Of a stretch of DNA of 64,000 nucleotides, positions 30,519-39,360 are shown piece after piece; within the stretch, counting starts at the first letter, position 1, and each line of letters begins with the position of its first letter. The DNA is from DASXRA01 sp036558905 (GTDB taxonomy: Bacteria > Actinomycetota > Actinomycetes > Mycobacteriales > Jatrophihabitantaceae). The DNA is taken from assembly GCA_036558905.1 (NCBI GenBank), contig DATBER010000032.1, positions 93,927-157,926 on the forward strand. Reading direction: 5' to 3'. The translations under genes and the position numbers were made by a program. The notes beneath the pieces are model-generated. The model saw nothing but the letters and a program-made list of their open reading frames with translations. It ran no database searches and had not been told where the DNA came from.

Positions 30519-30997
30519 GCGGTGAGGGCGCGCCGGCACTGTCCACTGTGGACGGTGCCGCCGACCTTCGGGTGGCCGTGGTCGCGGCACTGTGGCACAC
30601 CACGGTGATGGACGGGCTGCTCGGCGGTGCCCGCCGGTCGCTGGCCGACTCGAAGGTGCGCGACGTCACCGAGCTCCGCGTGCCGGGCACGTTCGAGCTG
30701 CCGGTGGCCGCCGCCCGGCTGGCCCGCGCCGGCTTCGACGCGATCGTCGCGCTCGGCGTGGTGATCCGCGGCGGCACGCCGCACTTCGAGTACGTCTGCT
30801 CGGCCGCCACCGAGGGGCTGACCCAGGTCGCGGTGAGCACCGGCGTGCCGATCGGGTTCGGCGTGCTCACCTGCGACAACGACGAGCAGGCGATCGACCG
30901 GGCCGGCCTGCCCGGCTCGAAGGAGGACAAGGGCTACGAGGCGACCGCGGCCGCCCTGAGCACCGCCGTCGCGCTGGCCCGCTTCGAACCGCGCTGA
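30515..30997 (+). CDS. ribH: 6,7-dimethyl-8-ribityllumazine synthase
   Basis: Condenses the two riboflavin precursors to lumazine; forms icosahedral or pentameric assemblies. The 160-residue protein has the family blocks VVAALWHTTVMDGLL, VPGTFELPVAAARLAR, ALGVVIRGGTPHFEYV and the catalytic-side FGVLTCDNDEQA. Last biosynthetic gene of the riboflavin operon. In Streptomyces ribH is followed directly by hisE and hisG; here about 26 kb of other genes intervene. Confidence 0.95.
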   Translation: MSGEGAPALSTVDGAADLRVAVVAALWHTTVMDGLLGGARRSLADSKVRDVTELRVPGTFELPVAAARLARAGFDAIVALGVVIRGGTPHFEYVCSAATEGLTQVAVSTGVPIGFGVLTCDNDEQAIDRAGLPGSKEDKGYEATAAALSTAVALARFEPR

Positions 30998-30999
30998 CC

Positions 31000-31329
31000 A
31001 TGGCCTGGCTGTACCTGGCGCTGGCCATCGGCTCGGAGGTGTTCGGCACACTGTGGCTGCGGGCGCTGGCCGACGGATTCCGCTGGCCGGTCGTGCTGGC
31101 CGTGGTGGTGGGCTACCTGCTGTCGTTCGCGATGATGGGCCTGGCCCTGCGCGAGCTGTCGGTGGCCACCGTGTATGCCATCTGGTCGGCGATCGGCACG
31201 GCCGCCGTCGCCATGCTCGGCACGGTGATCTTCTCCGAGCGGCTGACCTGGGTGGCCGTGGCGGGCATCGTGCTCATCACCACCGGCGTGATCCTGGTGA
31301 CCGCGTCGGGCAGCGCGGCGCATGGCTGA
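31000..31329 (+). CDS. SMR-family small transporter
   Basis: A 109-residue protein with four membrane helices and the essential membrane glutamate at residue 13 (LAIGSEVFGTLWLRA), as in EmrE/SugE proteins that export cationic compounds or guanidinium. The WSAIGTAAVAMLG loop in helix 3 is typical. It starts two bases after the ribH stop and overlaps the next gene by eight bases. Substrate cannot be told from sequence alone. Confidence 0.88.
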   Translation: MAWLYLALAIGSEVFGTLWLRALADGFRWPVVLAVVVGYLLSFAMMGLALRELSVATVYAIWSAIGTAAVAMLGTVIFSERLTWVAVAGIVLITTGVILVTASGSAAHG

Positions 31330-31873
31330 GGTCACCGGCGTGGTGCTGGCCGCCGGATCCGGTTCCCGGCTGGGCCGGCCCAAGGCCGAGCTGGTCGTGG
31401 CCGGCGTGCGGCTGCTCGACCGGGCCGTGCGCGAGCTGCGGGCGGCCGGCTGCACCGAGGTGGTGGCCGTGGTCCGGGCCGGCACGCGGGTCGACGGCGC
31501 GATCGAGGTGGTCAACCCGGAACCGGACCGAGGGATGGGCTCGTCGCTGCGCCTGGCCCTGAACGCCGCCCCGGGCGAGCGCGTCGCGATCGTGCTGGTC
31601 GATACGCCCGGCATCGGCGCCGACTCGATTCGGCGCGTGCTCGACATCGACGCGCCGTTCGTCATCGCCCGGTACGGCGCGCGCCGTGGGCACCCGGTGG
31701 CCATCGAGCGGGCGTTGTGGGCCGAGGTGGCCGCGCTGGCCGAGGGCGACCAGGGCGCGCGGCCGTTCATGCAGGCTCATCCCGACCTGGTCACCGAGGT
31801 GGCCGGCACCGGCGACCCGTCCGATATCGACACACCCGACGACCTGGCCGCCTGGACCCGACGAGACGGGTAA
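31322..31873 (+). CDS. MobA-like nucleotidyltransferase, possible molybdenum-cofactor cytidylyltransferase
   Basis: The 183-residue protein has the nucleotide-binding signature GVVLAAGSGSRLGRPKAEL (6-24) and the later acidic segment IVLVDTPGIGADS. Relatives (MobA, MocA, CoxI-associated NTP transferases) attach CMP or GMP to molybdopterin. Enzymes of the xanthine dehydrogenase/CODH family often need the cytosine dinucleotide form, and a three-subunit member lies at 40853-44684, so a MocA role is reasonable inference. The canonical MocA ASG-type substrate loop is not clearly seen. Confidence 0.65.
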   Translation: MAEVTGVVLAAGSGSRLGRPKAELVVAGVRLLDRAVRELRAAGCTEVVAVVRAGTRVDGAIEVVNPEPDRGMGSSLRLALNAAPGERVAIVLVDTPGIGADSIRRVLDIDAPFVIARYGARRGHPVAIERALWAEVAALAEGDQGARPFMQAHPDLVTEVAGTGDPSDIDTPDDLAAWTRRDG

Positions 31874-31897
31874 CGGAAACCGGTCGCGGGCGCTGGT

Positions 31898-31903
31898 TAG
31901 CGT
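31898..31903 (+). promoter_or_regulatory. Candidate leaderless -10 element of the LtrA-family gene
   Basis: TAGCGT ending seven bases before GTG at 31910, which supports that GTG over the in-frame GTG at 31904. Confidence 0.5.
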
Positions 31904-31909
31904 GTGCAC

Positions 31910-33073
31910 GTGAGCAGCACCGACGAGGTCGAGGTCGAGACCACCGAGACAACGACGGCCGAGCCGACCGAGAAGCGGGTCACCTGGGCCGAGCTGTTCT
32001 TCGACCTGGTTTACGTCTTCGCCGTCACCGAGATCTCGACGCTGCTGCACGCGCACCACGGCTGGGCCTGGCTGCTGCGGGCTTTGATCGTGTTCGTGCC
32101 GCTGTACTGGTCCTGGGTCGGTACGTCGATCCTGGCCAACACCCAGGACCTGACCGGCGCGGCCAGCCGGATCGGCATCTTCGCGGTCGGGCTGACCGGC
32201 CTGTTCATGGCGCTGGCCGTGCCCGAGGCCTACGGCGACCGGGGCGCGCTGTTCGGCTGCGCCTACATGGCCGCGCGCATCGTGCTGGCCGTCATGATGT
32301 TCCGGCGGGTGCCGTGGTCGATCAACCCGATCGCGGTGGGCCTGGTGGTCAGCGGACCGCTCATCCTGGCCGGTGGCTTCGTGCACGGCACGGCCCGCGA
32401 GGCGATCTGGGGCGCCGCCGCGCTGATCGACCTGTCGTCGCCGACCTTGCTGCGCAACCGGCTGCGCCGCATGCACTTCGACCCCGGGCACCTGGCCGAG
32501 CGCTTCGGCCTGTTCCTGATCATCGCGCTGGGCGAGTCGGTGGTGGCCATCGGCGGACCAGCCGCGCAGATCCGGCACCTGTCGGCCGGCGTGCTGTGCG
32601 CGGTGGCCGCCGCGTTCGTGCTGGCCTGCGCGCTTTGGTGGGTGTACTTCCACTTCGCCGCCGACGCGATGCGCTACGCGCTGACCACGGCGCAGGTGCA
32701 GACGCACATCGCCCGGCACGTCATGACGTACGGGCACCTGATGCTGATCGGGTCGGTCATCTCGGTGGCGGTGGGCATGCAGGAGTCGGTCATCCGCCCG
32801 GGCGAACACCTGCCTTGGGGGGTGTCCGGGCTGCTCTTCGGCGGCGTCGCGCTCTATCTGGCGACCTACGGCTACACCCGGTGGGCGATGTTCAAGCTCG
32901 TGTCGACGACCCGGCTGACCGCCGCGGCCGTCGTGCTCGCGCTGCTGCCGGCTGCCCCGCACCTGCCGGCGCTCGCCGCGCTGATCCTGGTGGCCGCCGT
33001 GCTGGTGGGCCTGAACGTCGTCGAATACATCCGGGTGCAGCGGGCCACCCGCAACGCGATCGGCCCGCGCTAG
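31910..33073 (+). CDS. Low-temperature-requirement A (LtrA) family membrane protein
   Basis: The 387-residue protein has a short acidic N-terminus, then the family signature VTWAELFFDLVYVFAVTEIS (about 25-44), a conserved LIIALGESVVAIGG block near 205, and about ten membrane segments. LtrA was named from Listeria cold growth; its biochemical function is unknown. The stop overlaps the convergent AllG-like gene by four bases. Confidence 0.85.
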   Translation: MSSTDEVEVETTETTTAEPTEKRVTWAELFFDLVYVFAVTEISTLLHAHHGWAWLLRALIVFVPLYWSWVGTSILANTQDLTGAASRIGIFAVGLTGLFMALAVPEAYGDRGALFGCAYMAARIVLAVMMFRRVPWSINPIAVGLVVSGPLILAGGFVHGTAREAIWGAAALIDLSSPTLLRNRLRRMHFDPGHLAERFGLFLIIALGESVVAIGGPAAQIRHLSAGVLCAVAAAFVLACALWWVYFHFAADAMRYALTTAQVQTHIARHVMTYGHLMLIGSVISVAVGMQESVIRPGEHLPWGVSGLLFGGVALYLATYGYTRWAMFKLVSTTRLTAAAVVLALLPAAPHLPALAALILVAAVLVGLNVVEYIRVQRATRNAIGPR

Positions 33074-34467
33074 CCGGCGCGAGCTGCGTCGGCCAGGGCG
33101 GCCAGCGCGGCCGGGAAGATCTCGGCCGGCGGCGTCACCAGGCCGGCGCCGACCTGCCCGGTGCCGGCGACGTTGCCGGCCATGCCGGTGTTGATCTGCG
33201 GCAGGATGCCGGTGCGCACCACCCGGGTCACGTCGATGCCGCACGGCGTGCCCCGGAAGTCGAGCACCGGGATGGAGTAGGCCGGGTGCTCGGCCAGGGT
33301 GATCTCGTACATGCGCCGGGTGGTGGCCAGCGCGTCGGCCACGGTGCCGCCGACGAAGCGGACGATGGCCGGCGCCGCGGCCATCGCGAACCCGCCCAGC
33401 CCCGCTGTTTCGGTGATGGCCGAGTCGCCGATGTCGGGGTTGGCGTCGTCGGGACCGTAACTGCCCAGATAGAGCCCGTCCGGCACCTGCGCCGGACCCG
33501 TGAACCACTGCGCCCCGGTGCCGGCCACCTGGATGCCGAAGTCGGTGCCGTTGCGGGCCATGGCCACGACCATGGTCGAGCCCGGGATGTTGCGGGCGGC
33601 GTCGAGGGTGAGCTTGCACGCCGGCATGGCCAGGTTGAGGAAGAAGTGGTCGTTGCCGGCGACGAAGGCGGCCGCCTCGGCCACCTCGGACGAGCTGAAG
33701 CCCGAGTCGATCAGCGACGGCATGAGCTCGCGCAGCAGCATCAGCGTGCCGGCCCGGTTGCGGTTGTGGGCCTCGTCGCCCATCTGCAGCATCTGGGCCA
33801 GGATCGCCTTGACGTCGATGGGCCCGTGCGCTCGCACCGCCGCCTGCAGCATCGGCCCGAGCACGTCGGCCATCCAGCGCAGCTGGGCCAGCACGTCGGG
33901 GGAGTACGCGCCGTAGCGCAGTACCTTGCCCAGGCCCTCGTTGAGCGAGCAGTAGGCCAGCGCCCCGCTGCCCGGGTCCTCCAGCACGAACAGCCACATG
34001 GACGCCGAGATGACGCCGGCCATCGGCCCGACGGCCCGGAAGTGATGGCACGGGGCCAGGTTGACGGCGCCGGCTTCGAACACCGGCGGCGCGTCGTCGG
34101 GCGTCTCGACCAGCCCCTCGAACGCGGCCGCTCCCATCAGCGCGCCGCGCAGCGGGCCGGACGCGCGGGCCCACTCGATGGGTGGCCCGGCGTGCAGGAA
34201 GTCGTCGCGCGCGAGCCCGAGCACGTCGCCGGCCGGCATCACGTCGACGAGCAATGCCCGGGTGTCGAGCATGCGGCGCACCGCCTCGGCGTTCGCCTCG
34301 ACCCGGCGCGGGTCGGCCATCACGGTGGCCAGATCGGCGGCCGTGCCCTCCATCGGCGGGCGCCAGTCGACGCGGGTCACGGCGGCGGCCTGGGCCTCGG
34401 CGGCGTCGGCCAGCAGGTCGATGCCGGCGCTGACGATGCGCGGGTCGCCGGCGAGCAGACCGGTCAT
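33070..34467 (-). CDS. allG: AllG-like subunit (DUF1116, YlbE family) of a carbamoyltransferase complex
   Basis: In E. coli YlbE/AllG works with FdrA/AllF and YlbF/AllH to convert oxalurate plus phosphate to oxamate plus carbamoyl phosphate. This 465-residue protein fits DUF1116: GTAADLATVMADPRRVEAN near 40, LAPCHHFRAVGPMAGVISASMW near 140, MGDEAHNRNRAGTLMLLRE near 230, and the C-terminal GIDVTRVVRTGILPQINTG. The ATG overlaps the fdrA stop. No allantoin genes are nearby, while a carbamate kinase-barbiturase pair lies 20 kb downstream, so the acceptor is probably not oxamate. Substrate is inference. Confidence 0.85.
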   Translation of the reverse strand: MTGLLAGDPRIVSAGIDLLADAAEAQAAAVTRVDWRPPMEGTAADLATVMADPRRVEANAEAVRRMLDTRALLVDVMPAGDVLGLARDDFLHAGPPIEWARASGPLRGALMGAAAFEGLVETPDDAPPVFEAGAVNLAPCHHFRAVGPMAGVISASMWLFVLEDPGSGALAYCSLNEGLGKVLRYGAYSPDVLAQLRWMADVLGPMLQAAVRAHGPIDVKAILAQMLQMGDEAHNRNRAGTLMLLRELMPSLIDSGFSSSEVAEAAAFVAGNDHFFLNLAMPACKLTLDAARNIPGSTMVVAMARNGTDFGIQVAGTGAQWFTGPAQVPDGLYLGSYGPDDANPDIGDSAITETAGLGGFAMAAAPAIVRFVGGTVADALATTRRMYEITLAEHPAYSIPVLDFRGTPCGIDVTRVVRTGILPQINTGMAGNVAGTGQVGAGLVTPPAEIFPAALAALADAARAG

Positions 34468-35912
34468 CGGACCACCAAGTCGCAGGCGAACCGGGCGGCC
34501 TGGGCGTTGGAGGCGAACACGTGCGCACCGGCCTGCTGCAGTGTCGCGGCCTGGGCGTCCAGGCCCTGCGGGTCGGCCTTGGTGCCGACCAGGCTGGCGA
34601 CCACGGGCAGGTCGGCCGCCTCGATCAGCGGCGCCAGCTCGCCGGCCGGATCGGAGTTGCTGCCGTGACCCAGCACCACATCCAGCAGGATCACTGCCGT
34701 GCCCGGATCGGCCGCCTCGGCGGCCAGCCGGTCCAGGCGCAGCGACTGGTCGATGATCGGATGCGGGCGCCCGGCGGTCAGTTCGTCGTCGCCGAAGTCG
34801 ATCAGCACGTGTTCGGATGTGCGCTCGGCCGGGCCGATGCGGTCGGCCGGCTGCAGCGCGATGTTCGAGCGGACCCGGCCCAGCTCGGCGGTGGCGATCA
34901 GCATCGCCTCGTCGCACAGGGTGCCGCCGCAGAACAGGCCACGCAGCGCGCCGCTCCGGGGCTGCGTCGCCCGGGCCGGCCAGGACGCCCAGGTGGGCAC
35001 GGGTGCGCGCACGGCGGCGATGGCCGCCTCGGCCGCGGCGGTGAGGTCGGTCTCGCCCGTCTCACCGAGGAACGCGAACTGCACCGCGGTGTCCAGCGTG
35101 TCGGCGTGCGCCCGTACGGCGCGCGCCACGTGGTCGGCCGGCGGCTTGGACACCACGACGATCAGCTCGGTCGCGGGGTCGGCGTCCAGCGCGTCCAGGG
35201 CGGTCAGCGTCGAGCGCCCGCCGACCGCCGCTGACAGGTCGCGCCCGCCGACTCCCAGCGCCGCGGTGACGCCCACCCCGGCGGCGTCGAGCAGGCACAG
35301 CAACTGCTGGCAGCCGGTGCCCGACGCGGCCACCACCCCGACCGGCCCGGGCTGCACCGAGTGCGAGAAGCCGAGCCCGATGCCGCCCACCACGGCGGTG
35401 CCGCAGTCGGGTCCCATGACCAGCCGGCCCAGCCCGGCGGCCGCCGACTTGAGCCGGACCTCCTGCTCGATCGGCACGTTGTCGGAGAAGACCATGACGT
35501 CACACCCGGCCTCCAGCGCGTCCATCGCCTCGGTGAACGCGTGCGGCCCGGGCACCGAGATCAGCGCCAGCCCGCCACCTACTGCCCGGGCGGCGGAGCC
35601 GGCGGTGCGGGCCGGAACCTCGGCGAGCCCACCGGACGGCTCGGGCCGGGCGGAGAGGGCCTGCTCGGTCAGCGCGATCGCGGCGGCCAGCGCGGGCTCG
35701 TCGGCGGCCCGGATGGCGACGAGCAGCGCGTCGGCCGAGACGCCGGCCGGCACGGCGAAGCCCATTCCGCGGGCCAGGTCCAGGTTCAGCTCGGTGGCCA
35801 TCGCGACCAGGGCGGCGGCGACGCCGTCGGCCCGGCCGACCCGCTGGCTGACCTGCATGAGCGTGACCGAGTCGGCGTACGCGCCGGCGCGCGCCTCGAC
35901 GTGGTCGATCAC
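34464..35912 (-). CDS. allF: AllF-like subunit (FdrA family) of a carbamoyltransferase complex
   Basis: Related to acyl-CoA synthetase (ADP/GDP-forming) alpha/beta folds that pass a phosphoryl group. The 482-residue protein has the CoA-ligase-like region DNVPIEQEVRLK, GPDCGTAVVGGIGLGFSH (167-184) and AASGTGCQQLLCLLDAAGVGV with a following GVGGRDLS, then a second domain with VILLDVVLGHGSNSDPAGEL near 400. E. coli FdrA is longer (about 555). GTG overlaps the upstream DUF2877 stop, and its stop overlaps the DUF1116 start, so the three subunits are made together. Confidence 0.87.
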   Translation of the reverse strand: MIDHVEARAGAYADSVTLMQVSQRVGRADGVAAALVAMATELNLDLARGMGFAVPAGVSADALLVAIRAADEPALAAAIALTEQALSARPEPSGGLAEVPARTAGSAARAVGGGLALISVPGPHAFTEAMDALEAGCDVMVFSDNVPIEQEVRLKSAAAGLGRLVMGPDCGTAVVGGIGLGFSHSVQPGPVGVVAASGTGCQQLLCLLDAAGVGVTAALGVGGRDLSAAVGGRSTLTALDALDADPATELIVVVSKPPADHVARAVRAHADTLDTAVQFAFLGETGETDLTAAAEAAIAAVRAPVPTWASWPARATQPRSGALRGLFCGGTLCDEAMLIATAELGRVRSNIALQPADRIGPAERTSEHVLIDFGDDELTAGRPHPIIDQSLRLDRLAAEAADPGTAVILLDVVLGHGSNSDPAGELAPLIEAADLPVVASLVGTKADPQGLDAQAATLQQAGAHVFASNAQAARFACDLVVR

Positions 35913-36640
35913 GCGGCCATCCTGGCCGACGCCTCGCCGGCCGCCGCCAGCAGCCCGCGGGCCAGTGCGGTGCCCGACGTGTGGCCGACCGCGAGCAGTG
36001 CGGCCAGCGCGCGATCGACCGGACAGCGCCCGCCCAGCGCGTCGAGCAGGCCGGCGACCTGCGGGATCGCCTCGCCGGCGGCCGCGTGGCGCAGCAACGC
36101 CGCCGACAGGGTGGTCGTGCGGCGGGACGCCTGGGCGTGGACGAAGGCGCGCAGGTCGTCGGCCGGCAGCCCGTAGGCCGCGGCCCCGACCAGGTAGCCG
36201 GCCAGCACGTCGTCGCCTTCGGGTGTGAGCCCCGCGCCGCGCCCGAGCAGACCCTCGTCGACGTCGGCACGTCCCACCGCGGCCGACGCGCGTCGAAGTG
36301 GCTCGGGCCGCGGCGCGCCCCGTCGGGCGACCCGCAGCGACACGACGCGTCCCGCGCGGATCTCGGCCGGCCCCACCCGTACTGCACCGGCCCCGACCAG
36401 CACTTCGCCCGGGGGCAGTGCGAGCCGCTCGTGCGGCACGCCCAGTCCGCACGGCAGCCGGATCGCGGAACGCGCAAGCACGGCGAGCAGGCCGAAACCC
36501 TGCGGAACGGCCACGTACCAGGCGGTCGCGAACCGGGCCAGCACCGTGCCGGTGCACACCGGCCCGGTCAGCACCTCGCGCATTCCGGCCGGCACGGAGG
36601 CACGGAGCGCGACAGGGGACATCGTCGTCACCGTCGCCAT
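35909..36640 (-). CDS. allH: AllH-like subunit (DUF2877, YlbF family) of a carbamoyltransferase complex
   Basis: A 243-residue protein with the DUF2877 signature GRGAGLTPEGDDVLAGYL (133-150). First gene of a three-gene operon DUF2877-FdrA-DUF1116 and divergent from the PucR-type regulator, 91 bp away. ATG at 36640 has GGAGG upstream; another ATG six codons later is possible. In E. coli the homologue is needed for oxamate carbamoyltransferase activity together with AllF and AllG; its separate catalytic role is not established. Confidence 0.85.
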   Translation of the reverse strand: MATVTTMSPVALRASVPAGMREVLTGPVCTGTVLARFATAWYVAVPQGFGLLAVLARSAIRLPCGLGVPHERLALPPGEVLVGAGAVRVGPAEIRAGRVVSLRVARRGAPRPEPLRRASAAVGRADVDEGLLGRGAGLTPEGDDVLAGYLVGAAAYGLPADDLRAFVHAQASRRTTTLSAALLRHAAAGEAIPQVAGLLDALGGRCPVDRALAALLAVGHTSGTALARGLLAAAGEASARMAA

Positions 36641-36702
36641 GTCCGGTCCTCCGGCCGTCCCTTCCCCCAGAAGGACCGCGAATACAACGCGGCCTGCTGC
36701 GC

Positions 36703-36725
36703 ACGCTACGCATCGCAGGTACCGT
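36703..36725. promoter_or_regulatory. Divergent promoters of the allHFG-like operon and pucR
   Basis: On the minus strand TAGCGT (36708-36703) is a -10 candidate for the DUF2877-FdrA-DUF1116 operon, with a leader of about 56 bases. On the plus strand TACCGT (36720-36725) ends seven bases before the pucR ATG, so pucR is probably leaderless. Both lie within 23 bp, so one bound regulator would affect both. Confidence 0.5.
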
Positions 36726-36731
36726 CTGCCG

Positions 36732-38492
36732 ATGGTCACAGTTGCCAACGATCGGGCCGACGGGATGCGGGATTTGCCAGCACGGCGCGCACACGACGGG
36801 CTACCGGTGCGGGCCCTGCTGCGCCTGCCCAGCCTGCGCGGCACCCGCGTGCTGGCCGGGGCCGGCGGGCTGGACCGCGAGGTGCGCCGGGTGAACGTCA
36901 TGGAAGTGCCCGACATCCTGCCCTGGGTCAAGCCGCACGAACTGCTGCTGACCACCGGGTTCCCGATCCGGGCAGTGCCGTCCGAAGCGCCTGGACCGGC
37001 GGTCGGCGCGTCGCGTACCGCGGCGGTCGGCGAGACCGACAACGTCGCGGCGCTGTGCCGGCTGGTGGCCGACCTCGACGAGCGGCGCCTGGCCGCGATC
37101 GCGATCAAGCTGGGCCGCTACATCGACCAGCTACCCGACGCGGTTCTGCACGTGGCCGACCGTCTGGCCCTGCCCGTGCTGCGCGTGCCCGACGGGGTGG
37201 CCTTCGACGACGTGATCACCGACGTGTTCACCGAGCTGCTCGACCGGCAGTCCGGCGCCCTGAGCCGGGCCGACGAGCTGCACCGGGCGCTGGCCGCGAT
37301 CGTGCTCGAGGGCGGCGACCTGCCCCAGATCGCCGACGAGGTGGCCCGGCTGCTCGACGCATCCGTCCTGATCTGCACGCCCGACGGGCGGGTGCAGGCC
37401 GAGGGGGGCGACCCCGCGGTGTTCGCGGCCCTGCCGCTGTTCGACCCAACCGGGCGGTTCCGGGTGGAGCAGCTGCGGCTCGGCGCGCAGCCGCCGCCGG
37501 ATGGGCGCCCGGGCGAGCTGGCCCTGGCCTCGATCATCGCCGGGGGCATCGACCACGGCCGGATCGCGGCGTTCCGGCCGTCCGGCGAGTTGCCCGCGCC
37601 GGGTGTCCAGGCCCTCGAACGGGCCGCGATGGTGGCCGCCCTGGCGATCACCAAGCAGCTGGCGGTGGCCGCGGTGGAGAGCAAGTACCGCGGCGACTAC
37701 CTGCGCGACGTGCTCTTCGGGGCGGCGGGCGACCCGCCCGCGGTGGTCGAGCACTGCGCCTCGCTCGGCTGGGACGTCGACCGGCCGATGGTCGTGGTGG
37801 TCGCCGAGCTCGACCCGGACGACCCGCAACGCCCGATCCCGCGCGCGCCGATCTCGCTGCGCTCGCCGCAGGAGCGCTTCGCCGCGGCCTGGCAACAGGT
37901 GATGCGCATCCGCGACCGGGCGGCGCCGGTGGTGGGCTTCAGCAGCGAGGTCGTGGCACTGCTGCCGATCGAGGAGGGCAGCAAAGACGCCGCGGTCAAG
38001 GCGGTCGATCCGGTGGTCACGGCCGTGGCCGGCGACCGGGGCGGGGGCCGCCGCTCGTTCTGCGCCGGGGTGAGCCGTCCGGTGCTGGAGCCGGCCCGCA
38101 TCGCCGAGGCGTACAGCGAGGCCCGCAAGGCGGTGACGGTCGGCCGGCGCGTGCGCGGGCGGGGCAGCGTGTCGCACTTCGACTCGCTGGGTGTGCACCG
38201 GCTGCTCTCGCTCGTGCCCGACGCCGGCGAGCTGCGCTCGTTCGCCACCGAGACGCTGGGCGAGCTGGCCCGCGACACCCCGGAGGCGGACGACCTGCGG
38301 CACACGCTGCAGACCCTGCTCGACACGAACCTGAACGTGGCCGAGACGGCCCGCATCCTGCACTTCCACTACAACACGCTGCGCTACCGCATCGGCAAGC
38401 TCGAGCGCATCGTCGGGCCGTTCACGACCGAGGCGCCGCTGCGTCTGGACGTGGCGCTCGCCCTGCAGGTGATCGAGATGCGCGGGATCTGA
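36732..38492 (+). CDS. PucR-family transcriptional regulator
   Basis: The 586-residue protein has an N-terminal PucR domain (about 25-160: LPSLRGTRVLAGAGGLDR, EVPDILPWVKPHELLLTTG), a GAF-like middle, and a C-terminal helix-turn-helix (LDTNLNVAETARILHFHYNT, then LRYRIGKLERI). Family members sense purine or pyrimidine breakdown products; B. subtilis PucR controls purine catabolism, RutR is unrelated. Divergence from the carbamoyltransferase operon makes it the likely local regulator. The ATG at 36732 is chosen from promoter spacing and from where the PucR domain begins. Confidence 0.9.
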   Translation: MVTVANDRADGMRDLPARRAHDGLPVRALLRLPSLRGTRVLAGAGGLDREVRRVNVMEVPDILPWVKPHELLLTTGFPIRAVPSEAPGPAVGASRTAAVGETDNVAALCRLVADLDERRLAAIAIKLGRYIDQLPDAVLHVADRLALPVLRVPDGVAFDDVITDVFTELLDRQSGALSRADELHRALAAIVLEGGDLPQIADEVARLLDASVLICTPDGRVQAEGGDPAVFAALPLFDPTGRFRVEQLRLGAQPPPDGRPGELALASIIAGGIDHGRIAAFRPSGELPAPGVQALERAAMVAALAITKQLAVAAVESKYRGDYLRDVLFGAAGDPPAVVEHCASLGWDVDRPMVVVVAELDPDDPQRPIPRAPISLRSPQERFAAAWQQVMRIRDRAAPVVGFSSEVVALLPIEEGSKDAAVKAVDPVVTAVAGDRGGGRRSFCAGVSRPVLEPARIAEAYSEARKAVTVGRRVRGRGSVSHFDSLGVHRLLSLVPDAGELRSFATETLGELARDTPEADDLRHTLQTLLDTNLNVAETARILHFHYNTLRYRIGKLERIVGPFTTEAPLRLDVALALQVIEMRGI

Positions 38493-38493
38493 C

Positions 38494-39048
38494 GTGCGGC
38501 TGGCCCCGCTGCCGGCCGCGGCGGCGTGGCAGCACGTCGACGCCCGGTCCGGGTTCGAGGTGCTGTTCACCGCGTCCGGCCGGTTGGAGGGTCACACCAC
38601 GGCGGTCGAGGACGGCGAGATCTGGGCGGTGAGCTACCGCATCGAGCTCGATCCGGCGTGGCGCACGATCCGGGCGGAGGTCACCGGCCGGTCGCCGTCC
38701 GGGAAGCGCACGACCCGCCTCGCCCGTCTCGACGGCGACCACTGGACCGTCGACGGCGTGCCGGTTCCGGAGCTGGACGGTTGCGCGGACGTCGACCTGG
38801 AGTCGTCGGCAGTGACCAACACGCTGCCCATCCACCGGGGCGAGTTCCCGCCGGGCGAGCCGGTGCCGTGCCCGGCCGCGTACGTGCGGTTCGACCTGAG
38901 CGTGCAGCGGCTGGAGCAGACCTACACGGCCCGGTCGCGCGGCCGCTTCGACTATGTCTCGCCGGCGTTCGACTTCGTGGCCGAGCTGCGTTACGACGAG
39001 TCCGGCCTGATCGTCGACTATCCGGGAATCGCCCGCCGCGTCGGCTGA
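38494..39048 (+). CDS. Putative glycolipid-binding family protein
   Basis: The 184-residue protein resembles the family named putative glycolipid-binding (PF06475): beta-rich, with SGFEVLFTASGRLEGHTTAVE near 15-35, SYRIELDPAWRTI near 48 and YTARSRGRFDYVSP near 145. No signal peptide or membrane segment. GTG start one base after the pucR stop, so it is co-transcribed with the regulator. Family function is not established, and a link to pyrimidine breakdown is not evident. Confidence 0.65.
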   Translation: MRLAPLPAAAAWQHVDARSGFEVLFTASGRLEGHTTAVEDGEIWAVSYRIELDPAWRTIRAEVTGRSPSGKRTTRLARLDGDHWTVDGVPVPELDGCADVDLESSAVTNTLPIHRGEFPPGEPVPCPAAYVRFDLSVQRLEQTYTARSRGRFDYVSPAFDFVAELRYDESGLIVDYPGIARRVG

Positions 39049-39094
39049 GCTGTCGCGGCAATTCGCTACCGGATCCCGGTCACGAGCGACCAGC

Positions 39095-39265
39095 TCAGCG
39101 GTCGCCGGTCGAGCCGTCGATCAGCTCGCGGATGATGTCGGCGTGGCCGGCGTGCCGGGCCGTCTCGTCGATCATCTGCACGTAGACCCAGCGCAGCGAC
39201 ACCTGCGCGACGGCACGAACCGGCAATTCGATGTTGGGGGTCGTCACGTCTACGGAGCTTGTCAC
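39095..39265 (-). pseudogene. 3' remnant of a DinB-like (DUF664) gene
   Basis: The 312-bp stretch between the glycolipid-binding gene and the permease holds a 56-codon minus-strand reading frame ending QVSLRWVYVQMIDETARH, then AGHADIIRELIDGSTGDR. This matches the C-terminal helix of DUF664/DinB-fold proteins, which in actinobacteria are usually about 160-170 residues and include mycothiol-dependent enzymes. The N-terminal two thirds and metal-binding histidines are missing, and an in-frame stop lies just upstream. It looks like the tail of a gene deleted when the permease operon was placed here. Confidence 0.6.
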
Positions 39266-39323
39266 ACGGCCACCGAGGCGCTTTCGTCAACACTGCACCA
39301 TGTCGGCGCGGTCGCGCGATCAC

Positions 39324-39329
39324 TAGCGT
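39324..39329 (+). promoter_or_regulatory. Candidate -10 element of the permease-dehydrogenase operon
   Basis: TAGCGT 32 bases before the permease start, giving a leader of about 25 bases that contains GTGGGAGG as ribosome site. Confidence 0.4.
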
Positions 39330-39360
39330 CCGCACATCCTTCGTCGGTGGGAGGTCGCGC

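Noticed and set aside
33070..36640. Allantoin/oxalurate fermentation cluster as in E. coli
   Set aside because: None of the allantoinase, allantoate or ureidoglycolate genes is present in the window, and the carbamate kinase is paired with a barbiturase-family gene instead.
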